From: an uncultured Lachnospiraceae bacterium
Lineage (GTDB): Bacteria > Bacillota > Clostridia > Lachnospirales > Lachnospiraceae
Reading direction: 5' to 3'
Length of the DNA: 64,000 nt
Assembly: GCA_910577175.1 (NCBI GenBank)
Contig: CAJTLU010000008.1
Location: forward strand, 1 to 64,000
Below the pieces are notes generated by a model, which did no database searches, had not been told where the DNA came from, and was given only the letters and a program-made list of their open reading frames with translations. This document shows, one piece after another, positions 1-7,371 of this stretch. The translations under genes were made by a program, and so were the position numbers. Every line of letters starts with the position of its first letter. Position 1 is the stretch's first letter.

Positions 1-68
1 GCTTTGTAATCACCCTAGACAAGTAGATTATATCATAGCCTTTGGATAAATGCACTCGAAATTTCAAT

Positions 69-92
69 TTTCTGGACAGGTTTCTGGACAGG
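69..92. repeat. 12 bp tandem direct repeat before the integrase
   Basis: The 12-mer TTTCTGGACAGG occurs twice head to tail (69-80 and 81-92), about 110 bases before the integrase start. Short direct repeats beside a tyrosine recombinase gene are often arm-type binding sites for the recombinase's N-terminal domain; that role is inferred here. Nothing else was recognised in bases 1-201, which should lie inside the integrated element. Confidence 0.55.
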
Positions 93-201
93 TGCAGTAC
101 GTACCACGGTTTTGTGGTTCTGCTTCAGAGTAATACAGCATACAGGAGATTTTGTATATCACTCTGAAGATTATTACAATTCAGCAAAGGAGATGATGTT
201 T

Positions 202-1470
202 ATGCCAGCTTACAAAGATAATAAGACTGGTAAATGGTTCTGCAAGTTCTACTATACGGACTGGCAGGGCAACAACCGGCAGAAATGGAAACGGGGTTTC
301 GCCACCAAAAAGGAAGCCCTAACATACGAAAGAGATTTTCTTGAAAGACAGTCTGCTAACCCGGATATGACTTTTCAGAATCTCTACGAACTTTATATGG
401 AAGATATGGCTGCAAGGCTCAAGCAGTCAACCATTCTGACCAAGAAGCATATTTACGAGACACACATTCTCCCATTCTTTGGCAGCAAACCAATCAATGA
501 GATTAAAGCTTCGGATGTACGCAGGTGGCAGAATCAGCTGATGAATTCCCCAAATGGTTATTCCAAAACTTATCTAAAGACCATCAACAATCAGCTTACC
601 TGCATCATCAACTACGCAAAACGCTTCTACGATTTAAATACGAATCCCTGTGGTCAGGCTGGAAGTATGGGACAGGCAAAAGCTGAGGAAATGGATTATT
701 GGACCTATGATGAGTATACCGCATTTCGTGAGGGCATCAGGGACAAGCCGCTTTCCTATATCTGCTTTCAGGTACTCTACTGGACAGGAATGCGTGAAGG
801 AGAACTGCTGGCGCTTACCGCTGCCGATATCAATCTTGCGGCAAAACAGATTGATATCAACAAAACCTATCAGCGTCTGAATGGAAAGGATATCACCACT
901 CCGCCTAAGACAAAGAAAAGCAGGCGGAAAGTTCCAATCCCCGATTTTCTGTGTCAGGAGCTGCAAAACTTTATCAATACCAGATATATGCTTGACCCTA
1001 ACGAAAGACTATTCCCGGCTACCAAGCACTTTCTCTCTCACGAGATGGAGCGGGGCTGTAAGAAAACCGGCATTAAGCGGATACGAATTCATGATATCCG
1101 CCACTCACATGCCAGTTTGCTTATCAACCAAGGCTGTGATGCACTTATTCTCGCTGACAGGCTGGGACACGAAAAGGTATCCACAACACTGAATACCTAC
1201 TCGCATCTGTTTCCGCACAAACAGCAGGAACTTGTCAGCAATCTGGAACAGCTTGCGGCAACCGTTGGTGTTACACCGACACCGGAGCCGCCAACGAGTA
1301 ACCCTTTACTTGAAACTATGGGAATTTCCTATGATGATGGAACGACTGACAGTTTAGCTACTTCAGATACAGTATGCGCCAATACAGGACTTCCATACGG
1401 ACCGGCGCCACTGCCAAAGGAAACAGCACCGGGAAAAGTTATCCCTATGCCCCAAAGAAAAGTTATTTAA
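202..1470 (+). CDS. int: Tyrosine recombinase / integrase of a mobile element
   Basis: Site-specific recombinase that would integrate and excise a mobile element through a covalent 3'-phosphotyrosine intermediate. The 422-residue protein has an N-terminal arm-binding region (about 1-50, Lys/Trp/Tyr rich), a SAM-like core-binding domain (about 55-150) and a catalytic domain. Catalytic residues are visible: Arg198 in TGMREGE, a Lys-rich beta-hairpin (KTKKSRRK), His297-x-x-Arg300 in HDIRHSH, His323 in LGHEK and Tyr333 in NTYSHLF, so the set looks complete. The start at 202 is chosen because AAAGGAG (186-192) precedes it by 9 bases; upstream in-frame ATGs at 112, 193 and 196 lack this spacing. 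A Pro/Thr-rich tail of about 60 residues follows the catalytic domain. It converges on guaA and lies 142 bases from the guaA stop, the usual position of an integrase beside its own attachment site. The rest of the element would lie left of the window. Confidence 0.93.
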   Translation: MPAYKDNKTGKWFCKFYYTDWQGNNRQKWKRGFATKKEALTYERDFLERQSANPDMTFQNLYELYMEDMAARLKQSTILTKKHIYETHILPFFGSKPINEIKASDVRRWQNQLMNSPNGYSKTYLKTINNQLTCIINYAKRFYDLNTNPCGQAGSMGQAKAEEMDYWTYDEYTAFREGIRDKPLSYICFQVLYWTGMREGELLALTAADINLAAKQIDINKTYQRLNGKDITTPPKTKKSRRKVPIPDFLCQELQNFINTRYMLDPNERLFPATKHFLSHEMERGCKKTGIKRIRIHDIRHSHASLLINQGCDALILADRLGHEKVSTTLNTYSHLFPHKQQELVSNLEQLAATVGVTPTPEPPTSNPLLETMGISYDDGTTDSLATSDTVCANTGLPYGPAPLPKETAPGKVIPMPQRKVI

Positions 1471-1563
1471 TTTTCCAAATACTGTTTGGAAAATGCAAGC
1501 TACAATAAAATGATGCGGAACAGAGTAGTTGCGTTTAGTAGCAAAATAGTAGCAGAGCAAAAG

Positions 1564-1605
1564 AAAAAGTCCGGGAATGCCCTATTTATAAGGCTTCCCA
1601 GACTT
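1564..1605 (-). terminator. Intrinsic terminator of guaA
   Basis: An imperfect hairpin pairs AGTC-CGGGAA-GCC with GGC-TTCCC-A-GACT around an AT-rich loop. Read on the minus strand it is followed by TTTTTCTTTTG, so it fits a rho-independent terminator just after guaA. Whether it belongs to the chromosome or was brought by the integrated element is not decided. Confidence 0.7.
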
Positions 1606-1608
1606 GTG

Positions 1609-1660
1609 GCTACTATTCGAACTCTATCGTCGCCGGCGGCTTCGGGCTCATATCGTAGCA
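1609..1660. other. Putative attachment site at the guaA 3' end
   Basis: The last codons of guaA (encoding the conserved ending KPPATIEFE) sit next to the integrase gene. The 3' end of guaA is an established integration site for genomic islands. A short inverted pair, ATAGTAGC at 1546-1553 and GCTACTAT at 1609-1616, brackets the terminator and reaches the guaA stop. The core repeat cannot be defined because the other end of the element is outside the window. Confidence 0.5.
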
Positions 1661-2905
1661 CACCCGGTTCACGTTCGGTACTTCCGCAAGGATACGGTTT
1701 GTGATAATCTCCAGCACGTCCCAGTCAAGACGCTCGATGCTTGCGGTCATTGCGTCGATTGTGTTGATGGCACGGATGATTACGGTATAGTCAAAGCAGC
1801 GCTCGTGGTTTTTCATGCCGACGGATTTGAAATCCGGCACTACGGTGAAGTACTGCCATACGGTTTTATCAAGTCCTGCCTTTGCAAACTCCTCACGGAG
1901 AATCGCATCGGACTCTCGTACCGCCGCAAGACGGTCTCTTGTAATTGCGCCAAGGCAACGCACGCCAAGCCCCGGTCCCGGGAACGGCTGGCGGTATACC
2001 ATTTCGCGCGGCAGACCGAGCTCCAGGCCGCAGGCGCGTACCTCGTCCTTAAAGAGCTGCTTTAACGGCTCTACCAGGGCAAACTGCAAATCCTCCGGCA
2101 GACCGCCGACATTGTGATGGGACTTTACCGTTTTTGCCGTTTTGGTGCCGCTCTCGATGATATCCGGATAAATCGTGCCCTGTCCTAAGAAGTCGATGCC
2201 CTCCAGCTTCCTTGCTTCCTCTTCAAACACACGGATAAATTCACCGCCGATGATTTTACGCTTCTGCTCCGGGTCTGCTACATTTTCAAGCTTTGTGAGG
2301 AAACGCTCCGACGCGTCTATGTAAATCAGGTTTGCCTTTAGCTCATCGCGGAATACCTTGACTACGCCCTCTGACTCGTTCTTACGCATCAGGCCATGGT
2401 TGACATGCACGCAGACAAGCTGCTGTCCGATTGCCTTAATGAGCATTGCTGCAACCACAGAAGAGTCCACGCCGCCGGAAAGTGCCAGCAGCACTTTTTT
2501 ATCGCCGACCTGCTTCTTTATCTGCTCTATCTGGTCCTCAATAAAATTCTTCATGTTCCAGTTTGCTTCCGCTTTACATGTATCAAATACAAACGCCTTT
2601 AAGGCTTCCTTATCCGGAAGCTTTGCATAGCACTTCTCACACTTTGCAGACGGACAGTCGATGGCAATCACCGGATAGCCAAGCGTATACAGCTCCGGAT
2701 TTACCTCTACTTCTTTCCCGTCGACAATACGGTTTTCACCGCCGTTTAAAATAATTCCCTTGACGTTCTCTAACGCCTTTACTTCTCCGGCGGTAATATC
2801 ATGCGGATGAATCTCACTGTAAACGCCAAGCTCGCGGATGGCACGGGCAAGTACGGTGTTTTCCGTACTGCCAAGGTCCAAAACTACAATCATATCCTGC
2901 TTCAT
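1613..2905 (-). CDS. guaA: GMP synthase with shortened, degenerate glutaminase domain
   Basis: Forms GMP from XMP and ATP in purine synthesis. The ATP-pyrophosphatase domain is intact: PP-loop SGGVDSS at 143-149, GQGTIYPD, and the dimerisation domain ending DMSPKPPATIEFE. The protein has 430 residues against about 510-525 for the usual two-domain enzyme. The missing part is in the N-terminal class I glutamine amidotransferase: the nucleophile elbow GICYG is replaced by AIDCP, and roughly 85 residues that should carry the His-Glu pair are absent. Instead there is a Cys cluster at 84, 89 and 92 (C-x4-C-x2-C). The enzyme is therefore expected to use free ammonia or a separate glutaminase; that is inference. 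The start is set by AAAGGAG 9 bases upstream. It lies 29 bases after the CofE-like gene and is probably cotranscribed with it. Stop codon is TAG. Confidence 0.9.
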   Translation of the reverse strand: MKQDMIVVLDLGSTENTVLARAIRELGVYSEIHPHDITAGEVKALENVKGIILNGGENRIVDGKEVEVNPELYTLGYPVIAIDCPSAKCEKCYAKLPDKEALKAFVFDTCKAEANWNMKNFIEDQIEQIKKQVGDKKVLLALSGGVDSSVVAAMLIKAIGQQLVCVHVNHGLMRKNESEGVVKVFRDELKANLIYIDASERFLTKLENVADPEQKRKIIGGEFIRVFEEEARKLEGIDFLGQGTIYPDIIESGTKTAKTVKSHHNVGGLPEDLQFALVEPLKQLFKDEVRACGLELGLPREMVYRQPFPGPGLGVRCLGAITRDRLAAVRESDAILREEFAKAGLDKTVWQYFTVVPDFKSVGMKNHERCFDYTVIIRAINTIDAMTASIERLDWDVLEIITNRILAEVPNVNRVCYDMSPKPPATIEFE

Positions 2906-2934
2906 AGCATGCTGCTCCTTTTCCTTACAAGTAA

Positions 2935-4125
2935 TTAGTCGGTATAATTATCAAAATACCCCTGCACAAGCACTACCGGCGTTCCCTTGTCCCCGGAACC
3001 GCTGGTTAAGTCGCACAAAGAGCCGATTAAATCCGTCAGCTGCCGTGGGGTCGTGCCCTGGGAAGCCATGCTGCCTACCAGATTTCCTTCCTTTGCCTTA
3101 ATGCTCTTCTCGATTGCTGCCTTTAACTCAGCGCCGTTCAGGTTCTTAAAATCGTTATCGGCAAGATATTTTAACTTTAATTCGTTCGGGGTCCCAATAA
3201 GCCCTGCGGTAAATGCCGGAGACACCACCGGGTCGGCAAGCTCCCAGATTTTACCCTGCGGGTCCTTAAAGGCGCCGTCGCCGTATACCATAACCTCCAC
3301 ATGCTTTCCGGTTTCCTTCAGAATGCTGTCCTGAATCTTCTCGACCAGCCCCTGACAAGCCTTCGGGAACAGCTTTATCTTATCCTCGGTCGCCTTATTA
3401 GAGCCGAGCAGACCATATCTCTCATTGTAGCCGCTGCCGTTGACAGAGGCTGTCATAATATCATCCAGTCCGCAGACTACCTTTGCACCTGCTGCTTTTA
3501 AAATGCGCTTCGTTCTCGCTCTTGTATGAATGTCACAGGTCAGAACGCAGTCGGCATACTCTAAGATTGCCTTCGGCTGGTTCGCAAAAATCACCTCTGC
3601 CTCTGCGCCCGCTTCTGTAATCAGCCTGCTATAATAATCGACGTAATCCACTCCGGTAAACTCATGTTTATTCTCACCGAACAGCTCCCGGTACTTTGCA
3701 AGGGTCAATACATCGCTGTATGGATTAATCCCCTTTTCATCCAGCTGGTCATAGGTCAGCAGCGCATTGCCTACCTCGTCGCTCGGATAGCTTAACATCA
3801 GCACTACCTTCTTTGCGCCCATGGCAATTCCCTTTAAGCAGATGGCAAAACGGTTCCGGGACAAAATCGGGAAAATGACACCGATGGTTCCGCCGCCAAG
3901 CTTTGCTTTCACATCTGCTGCAATATCCTGTACGGATGCATAATTTCCCTGTGCCCTTGCAACTATCGACTCAGTTACGGCAATCACGTCTCTGTCCCGG
4001 AGGGAAAACCCTTCGGACTTTGCCGCCTCCAGTACGCTCTCCACAACAATCCCTGACAAATCGTCCCCCTCACGGATAATCGGGCAACGAATTCCTCTTG
4101 ATACAGTACCTACTCGTCTTTCCAT
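2935..4125 (-). CDS. CofE-like (F420-0:L-glutamate ligase family) protein
   Basis: A 396-residue protein of the coenzyme F420-0 gamma-glutamyl ligase (CofE) family as found in Firmicutes. Family-like stretches include VGTVSRGIRCPIIREGDDL near the N terminus, RDRDVIAVTESIVARAQGN at about 43-61, and GVIFPILSRNRFA. CofE adds L-glutamate to F420-0 in archaea and actinobacteria. Clostridia of this kind generally lack the other F420 genes, and none is seen here, so the substrate is unknown and the family name should not be read as function. The gene is first in a unit with guaA (29-base gap), which hints at a link with nucleotide metabolism. A good promoter lies about 65 bases upstream. No transmembrane segment or signal peptide is visible. 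Confidence 0.8.
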   Translation of the reverse strand: MERRVGTVSRGIRCPIIREGDDLSGIVVESVLEAAKSEGFSLRDRDVIAVTESIVARAQGNYASVQDIAADVKAKLGGGTIGVIFPILSRNRFAICLKGIAMGAKKVVLMLSYPSDEVGNALLTYDQLDEKGINPYSDVLTLAKYRELFGENKHEFTGVDYVDYYSRLITEAGAEAEVIFANQPKAILEYADCVLTCDIHTRARTKRILKAAGAKVVCGLDDIMTASVNGSGYNERYGLLGSNKATEDKIKLFPKACQGLVEKIQDSILKETGKHVEVMVYGDGAFKDPQGKIWELADPVVSPAFTAGLIGTPNELKLKYLADNDFKNLNGAELKAAIEKSIKAKEGNLVGSMASQGTTPRQLTDLIGSLCDLTSGSGDKGTPVVLVQGYFDNYTD

Positions 4126-4193
4126 CTGAATTACCTCTTCTTTCTATGCTTTCTTACTATAATAAATGAATATTTTGACAAACACTACGGTTT

Positions 4194-4222
4194 ATTATAC
4201 CCCTATTTTCTCACGCTGACAA
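4194..4222 (-). promoter_or_regulatory. Promoter of the CofE-like gene and guaA
   Basis: On the minus strand TTGTCA (4217-4222), a 17-base spacer and TATAAT (4194-4199) make a near-consensus sigma-A promoter. It would start transcription near 4187, leaving a leader of about 60 bases. No purine riboswitch was recognised in that leader. Confidence 0.75.
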
Positions 4223-4233
4223 GAGTTTTTTCG

Positions 4234-4350
4234 TTTGAATTTCCGCATTTTTTGAGCCGCTTTAAACAGTTCCACAGACTGTGCGATATCCTATTTTTGC
4301 GTTTGCCCGAAGGGCCCGGACTGAGCGCAGGCAAAAGCGCCTCTAAGTGC
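4234..4350 (+). repeat. Partial copy of the CTTGAGTTTCCGCA palindromic element
   Basis: The left end TTTGAATTTCCGCATTTTTT matches the ends of the full elements at 10153, 31247 and 57700. It is followed by a related but diverged core (TTTTTGCGTTTGCCCGAAGGGC). The right end is missing; the sequence runs into the MarR promoter. It seems to be a degraded left half. Confidence 0.6.
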
Positions 4351-4369
4351 CGCATGTGCTGCCTCCTGC

Positions 4370-4398
4370 TTGACAAATATAGTTCTATATAGTACTAT
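4370..4398 (+). promoter_or_regulatory. MarR gene promoter with overlapping palindromic operator
   Basis: TTGACA (4370-4375), a 17-base spacer and TACTAT (4393-4398) form a strong promoter. A 20 bp near-perfect palindrome of the form ATAGT-N10-ACTAT (4379-4398) covers the spacer and the -10 box. The size and AT-rich symmetry fit a MarR-family operator, so autorepression is likely (inference). Confidence 0.78.
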
Positions 4399-4418
4399 CT
4401 ATTATAGAGGTGTAAAAA

Positions 4419-4916
4419 ATGGCTGCAACAAAGGGCGGATTTCTGATTTCACAGATTAAGCAGATACAAGGACGTATCTTTGGCAGACTGCTGACCGAAG
4501 CGGGAATCGATGAATTTAACGGGGCACAGGGACGTATTCTCTATGTCTTATGGACAGAGGACGATTTGCCTATCGTAGAGCTTGCAAGGAGGACCGGGCT
4601 TGCCAAAACAACGCTGACCGGCATGCTGGACCGGCTGGAACAGCAGGGGCACATTACAAGATGCTATAACCAGGAGGACCGGCGACAGATCCGCATCCGG
4701 CTGACGGAGCATGCACGCAGTCTGGAACAGCGCTATCAGGAAGTCTCTGACAAAATGAACCGGCTATTCTACAGGGGATTTACCAAAGAGGAAATTCTGC
4801 GGTTTGATACTATGCTCGACCATGTTTTAAAAAATCTTGAGGCGGAAGAAAAACGATATGACACAAAAGAAAGCCGGACAGCAGAGAACGGGAATCCGGA
4901 CAACAAAAATTCATAA
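4419..4916 (+). CDS. MarR-family transcriptional regulator
   Basis: A 165-residue winged helix-turn-helix repressor. The MarR fold spans about residues 8-145, with the recognition region around LARRTGLAKTTLTGMLDRLEQQG and the wing at TRCYNQEDRRQIRIRLT, which carries the family's DRR signature. MarR dimers bind short palindromes and are released by small phenolic or oxidant ligands. An AT-rich 20 bp palindrome lies over its own promoter. The C-terminal 20 residues are hydrophilic and poorly conserved. The next gene, for an FMN-type oxidase family protein, begins 20 bases later and is the likely partner target. The start is the first ATG after the promoter; only a weak Shine-Dalgarno (AGAGGTG) is seen 7 bases upstream. 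Confidence 0.9.
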   Translation: MAATKGGFLISQIKQIQGRIFGRLLTEAGIDEFNGAQGRILYVLWTEDDLPIVELARRTGLAKTTLTGMLDRLEQQGHITRCYNQEDRRQIRIRLTEHARSLEQRYQEVSDKMNRLFYRGFTKEEILRFDTMLDHVLKNLEAEEKRYDTKESRTAENGNPDNKNS

Positions 4917-4936
4917 CAATGAAAGGCGGTATTCTT

Positions 4937-5353
4937 ATGAAAAATCCAGAAGAAACGATTGGAAAAATGATTGATAAGTCAGGTACATGCTTCCTTGCCT
5001 ATGTCGATGGCGACGGTTTTCCGGTTACAAAGGCCATGCTACAGCCCCGGGAACGGGAAGGCATCAAAACATTTTTATTTTCTACCAACACCTCTTCCAA
5101 TAAAGTAAAATGCTTCCGGGCAAATAACAAAGCAAGCATTTATTTTGTTGATAAAAGATTTTTCCGCGGCATCAGCCTGACGGGAACGGTAGAGGTATTG
5201 GAAACACCGGAGGCAAAGAAAAGGATATGGCAGATAGGTGACAGAATGTATTATAAAAAAGGGGTCACGGACCCTGATTATTGCGTCCTGAAATTCGTGG
5301 CAGAAAAGGGACGGTACTACAGTAACTTCAAATCCGAAGACTTTAACATCTGA
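4937..5353 (+). CDS. Pyridoxamine 5'-phosphate oxidase-family protein
   Basis: A 138-residue protein of the split-barrel FMN-binding superfamily (general stress protein 26 / pyridoxamine phosphate oxidase-like). The pattern CFLAYVDGDGFPVTKAM, TFLFSTNTSSNKVKCF, NNKASIYFVD and GISLTGTVEVL follows the usual barrel strands. Such small members bind flavin and act on unknown substrates, often under redox or drug stress. The start at 4937 has AAAGGCGG 7 bases before it; an in-frame ATG at 4919 has no Shine-Dalgarno. It follows the MarR gene with a 20-base gap, so it is probably in the same operon and under the same repressor. Confidence 0.82.
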   Translation: MKNPEETIGKMIDKSGTCFLAYVDGDGFPVTKAMLQPREREGIKTFLFSTNTSSNKVKCFRANNKASIYFVDKRFFRGISLTGTVEVLETPEAKKRIWQIGDRMYYKKGVTDPDYCVLKFVAEKGRYYSNFKSEDFNI

Positions 5354-5427
5354 ACAGCCTTACACTGTTTTGGGGACTGCGTTTGTCCCCGCTCTCATTC
5401 CGACCACTTATAAGAATCCGCCAAACC

Positions 5428-5465
5428 CGGGGCCCCACGCTCTGCGCGGCAGCCCCGACAAAAAA
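5428..5465 (-). terminator. Terminator of the lipoprotein gene
   Basis: On the minus strand CGGGGC pairs with GCCCCG around a GC-rich loop (CGCGCAGAGC-like); the A-run at 5460-5465 lies before the hairpin in transcription direction, so the T-tract is weak on this strand. It resembles the other GGGGCTGC-loop-GCAGCCCC hairpins in the window. Confidence 0.45.
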
Positions 5466-5468
5466 CTG

Positions 5469-6794
5469 TTATTGCTTGCTGTAAATAAACTTAAATTCCG
5501 GCTTTCCCTCCAGCAAATCGCTCCGGTTGCATTTATAAATCATACTGGTCTGACCCGCCTCCGTATTTTCGTAAAGCAGTGCATAAATCTCCTCTCCCAG
5601 AAAGCTCCAGTTTCCAAGTCTGCTGCTATAAAGCATACTATCGTCCAGTCCCTCCGGAAATAACGGTCCCACATTTACCATTACAACTTCCTTAAGGTCA
5701 CGGTCCATCACATAGATATTCCTTTCCTTACTGACAGACTGTAGATTCTCCTCAGAACTCTCCTTATCCGTCTCCAGTATATCCACAGACTGCTGTATCG
5801 CGTAAATGTATGTACCGTCAGTCATTAACGCTGCTATATCAAACGAAGTCGGCAGACTATAACCGTCCGAAAACTGAAGCGTTACATCCGGCAGCTTCTT
5901 TGCCTCCTCGGTTCCTCCTGTGGAAGGATGATACAAATAAAGTGTATTTGCTTCTGAACGCTTATACATAATGTTATCTTCATCTAATATGAGATACACT
6001 CCCAGAAAGCCCGGCTGAAGCTTGCAGCTTTCCTCTGTCCCATCCTGCACACAATACTGGTGCAAGACCGTTTTTCTTCCCTCCCGCCGGCAGTAATAAA
6101 TATAATCTCCATATGCCCTGATTCCACTCACCGGAACATTGTTTCTGCTCAAAGGCTCCTCATCAAGATAGCTCACCTTTCTGGTATCCAGGTCCAGAAT
6201 TGCAGTGCCATACTGTGCCGTGTCGTCCAAGTCCCACTTGTCATTCGCTTTTACGGAAATAAATACTTTATTCCGATGAATCGGCAGCCAGCCTCCGTAG
6301 AGCATCGGCATCTGCCCTCCCTTCTCTTCTGCCGATTTATCCATCGTCATATAGGTAGCAATTTCACTCATTTCCGAACCGTCCAGTGCAATGGCAAGCA
6401 GCTTCCACAAATACTGCGTGTCTGTTTCCTCAACGGCTGTTGCAAAAATCCTGCCGCTGTACAGGCAAAACTGGTCAATCTTATACCTTTTGTTGGAAGC
6501 AATACAAAAGCTGTTCCCGTCATGTTTGCACTCCGGCTTATTACAAAGATAAATTTCCTTTCCTGTGGCTACATCAACATAGCAAAATGCAGGAACCTCC
6601 TGCGCATACTTGTAATAGTAATATCCTTTTTCCGTTTTTATAACAAACAGGTTGCCGGGCTGTATATCCTCTGATATTATCTTTTCTGTCAGCCCCTGCT
6701 TTGTTTTATCCTCCTTGCCGGAGCACCCCGGAAGTGTGAACAAAAGGAGTACCAGTAAAACCAGACACATTATTCTTCCCTTGTGTTTTCTCAT
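5469..6794 (-). CDS. Lipoprotein, probable beta-propeller, unknown function
   Basis: A 441-residue secreted lipoprotein. The signal peptide is clear: basic start MRKHKGR, hydrophobic core, and lipobox LPGC with the acylated Cys24. The mature part has repeating YYYYKY / YIYYCRREG / IYAIQ type strands, suggesting a beta-propeller. The motif LCNKPECKHDGNSFC (about residues 82-97) contains Cys and His residues in a pattern recalled from other Clostridia lipoproteins of unknown role. No catalytic motif was recognised. It stands alone on the minus strand between a terminator-like hairpin and a small gene. RBS GGAGAA lies about 7 bases before the ATG. Confidence 0.75.
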   Translation of the reverse strand: MRKHKGRIMCLVLLVLLLFTLPGCSGKEDKTKQGLTEKIISEDIQPGNLFVIKTEKGYYYYKYAQEVPAFCYVDVATGKEIYLCNKPECKHDGNSFCIASNKRYKIDQFCLYSGRIFATAVEETDTQYLWKLLAIALDGSEMSEIATYMTMDKSAEEKGGQMPMLYGGWLPIHRNKVFISVKANDKWDLDDTAQYGTAILDLDTRKVSYLDEEPLSRNNVPVSGIRAYGDYIYYCRREGRKTVLHQYCVQDGTEESCKLQPGFLGVYLILDEDNIMYKRSEANTLYLYHPSTGGTEEAKKLPDVTLQFSDGYSLPTSFDIAALMTDGTYIYAIQQSVDILETDKESSEENLQSVSKERNIYVMDRDLKEVVMVNVGPLFPEGLDDSMLYSSRLGNWSFLGEEIYALLYENTEAGQTSMIYKCNRSDLLEGKPEFKFIYSKQ

Positions 6795-6908
6795 CTACAA
6801 CTTCTCCTTTTCTATTTTAATACCTTTATCATACTTCCCTGAAAATGAAAAAGCAATTGTCTCTGCAGAAGTGGCTGCCTTTTTTGCACAAGTGGTCGCA
6901 GAGCCTGA

Positions 6909-7181
6909 TTATTTCGACCGGAGCAGAGATACACCAAATGCCGCAAGGTCCTTCATGCCCTGCCGGTAGGTCAGGCGTTCGCATACGGCAGCCGTTGCAT
7001 TTAACAGCGTAAAATATTCATCAAGCTGCTTCTTCTGCTCCTCTGTAAGCCCTTCCCTTAACTGTTCAAATACCGCACTTTCCTCTGCCACAGCCTGCTT
7101 ATACTCTTCACTCTGGCGGAATACAGCACCCAGCCTCTCTGTTATGGCAGGCTCTAACAATGCAAAAATATCGTCACTCAT
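6909..7181 (-). CDS. Small helical protein, unknown function
   Basis: A 90-residue hydrophilic, probably all-helical protein (MSDDIFALLEPAITERLG...). It resembles the small DUF6809-type proteins common in Clostridia, a guess from memory of the pattern rather than a search. The AAAGGAG 7 bases upstream and the normal codon use support a real gene. It is not tightly linked to a neighbour: the lipoprotein starts 115 bases downstream and the HD-GYP gene ends about 190 bases upstream. Confidence 0.65.
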   Translation of the reverse strand: MSDDIFALLEPAITERLGAVFRQSEEYKQAVAEESAVFEQLREGLTEEQKKQLDEYFTLLNATAAVCERLTYRQGMKDLAAFGVSLLRSK

Positions 7182-7371
7182 GCGACTTCTCCTTTCACCT
7201 ATTCTCCCGGGCTTTCCTCAGCCCTGCTTGTTCCATTCTCATGTGAGGGGTTTTTTAGAACGAAAGACTGCCTGTTTACAATAGAAACATGGCATAAAAG
7301 AAATAATAAAATAACTAAAAAAACAGAATACTCCCGGAAGCCTGTGCTTTACACAGTCTGCTTCCGGTGTC

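Noticed and set aside
1604..2630. Plus-strand frames over guaA
   Set aside because: Antisense shadows of guaA; no RBS or family pattern.
2935..4125. True F420 biosynthesis
   Set aside because: Only a CofE-like gene is present; no other F420 gene is seen, so the function is left open.
5370..5663. Plus-strand frame over the terminator and lipoprotein end
   Set aside because: No RBS, and it is antisense to a supported gene.
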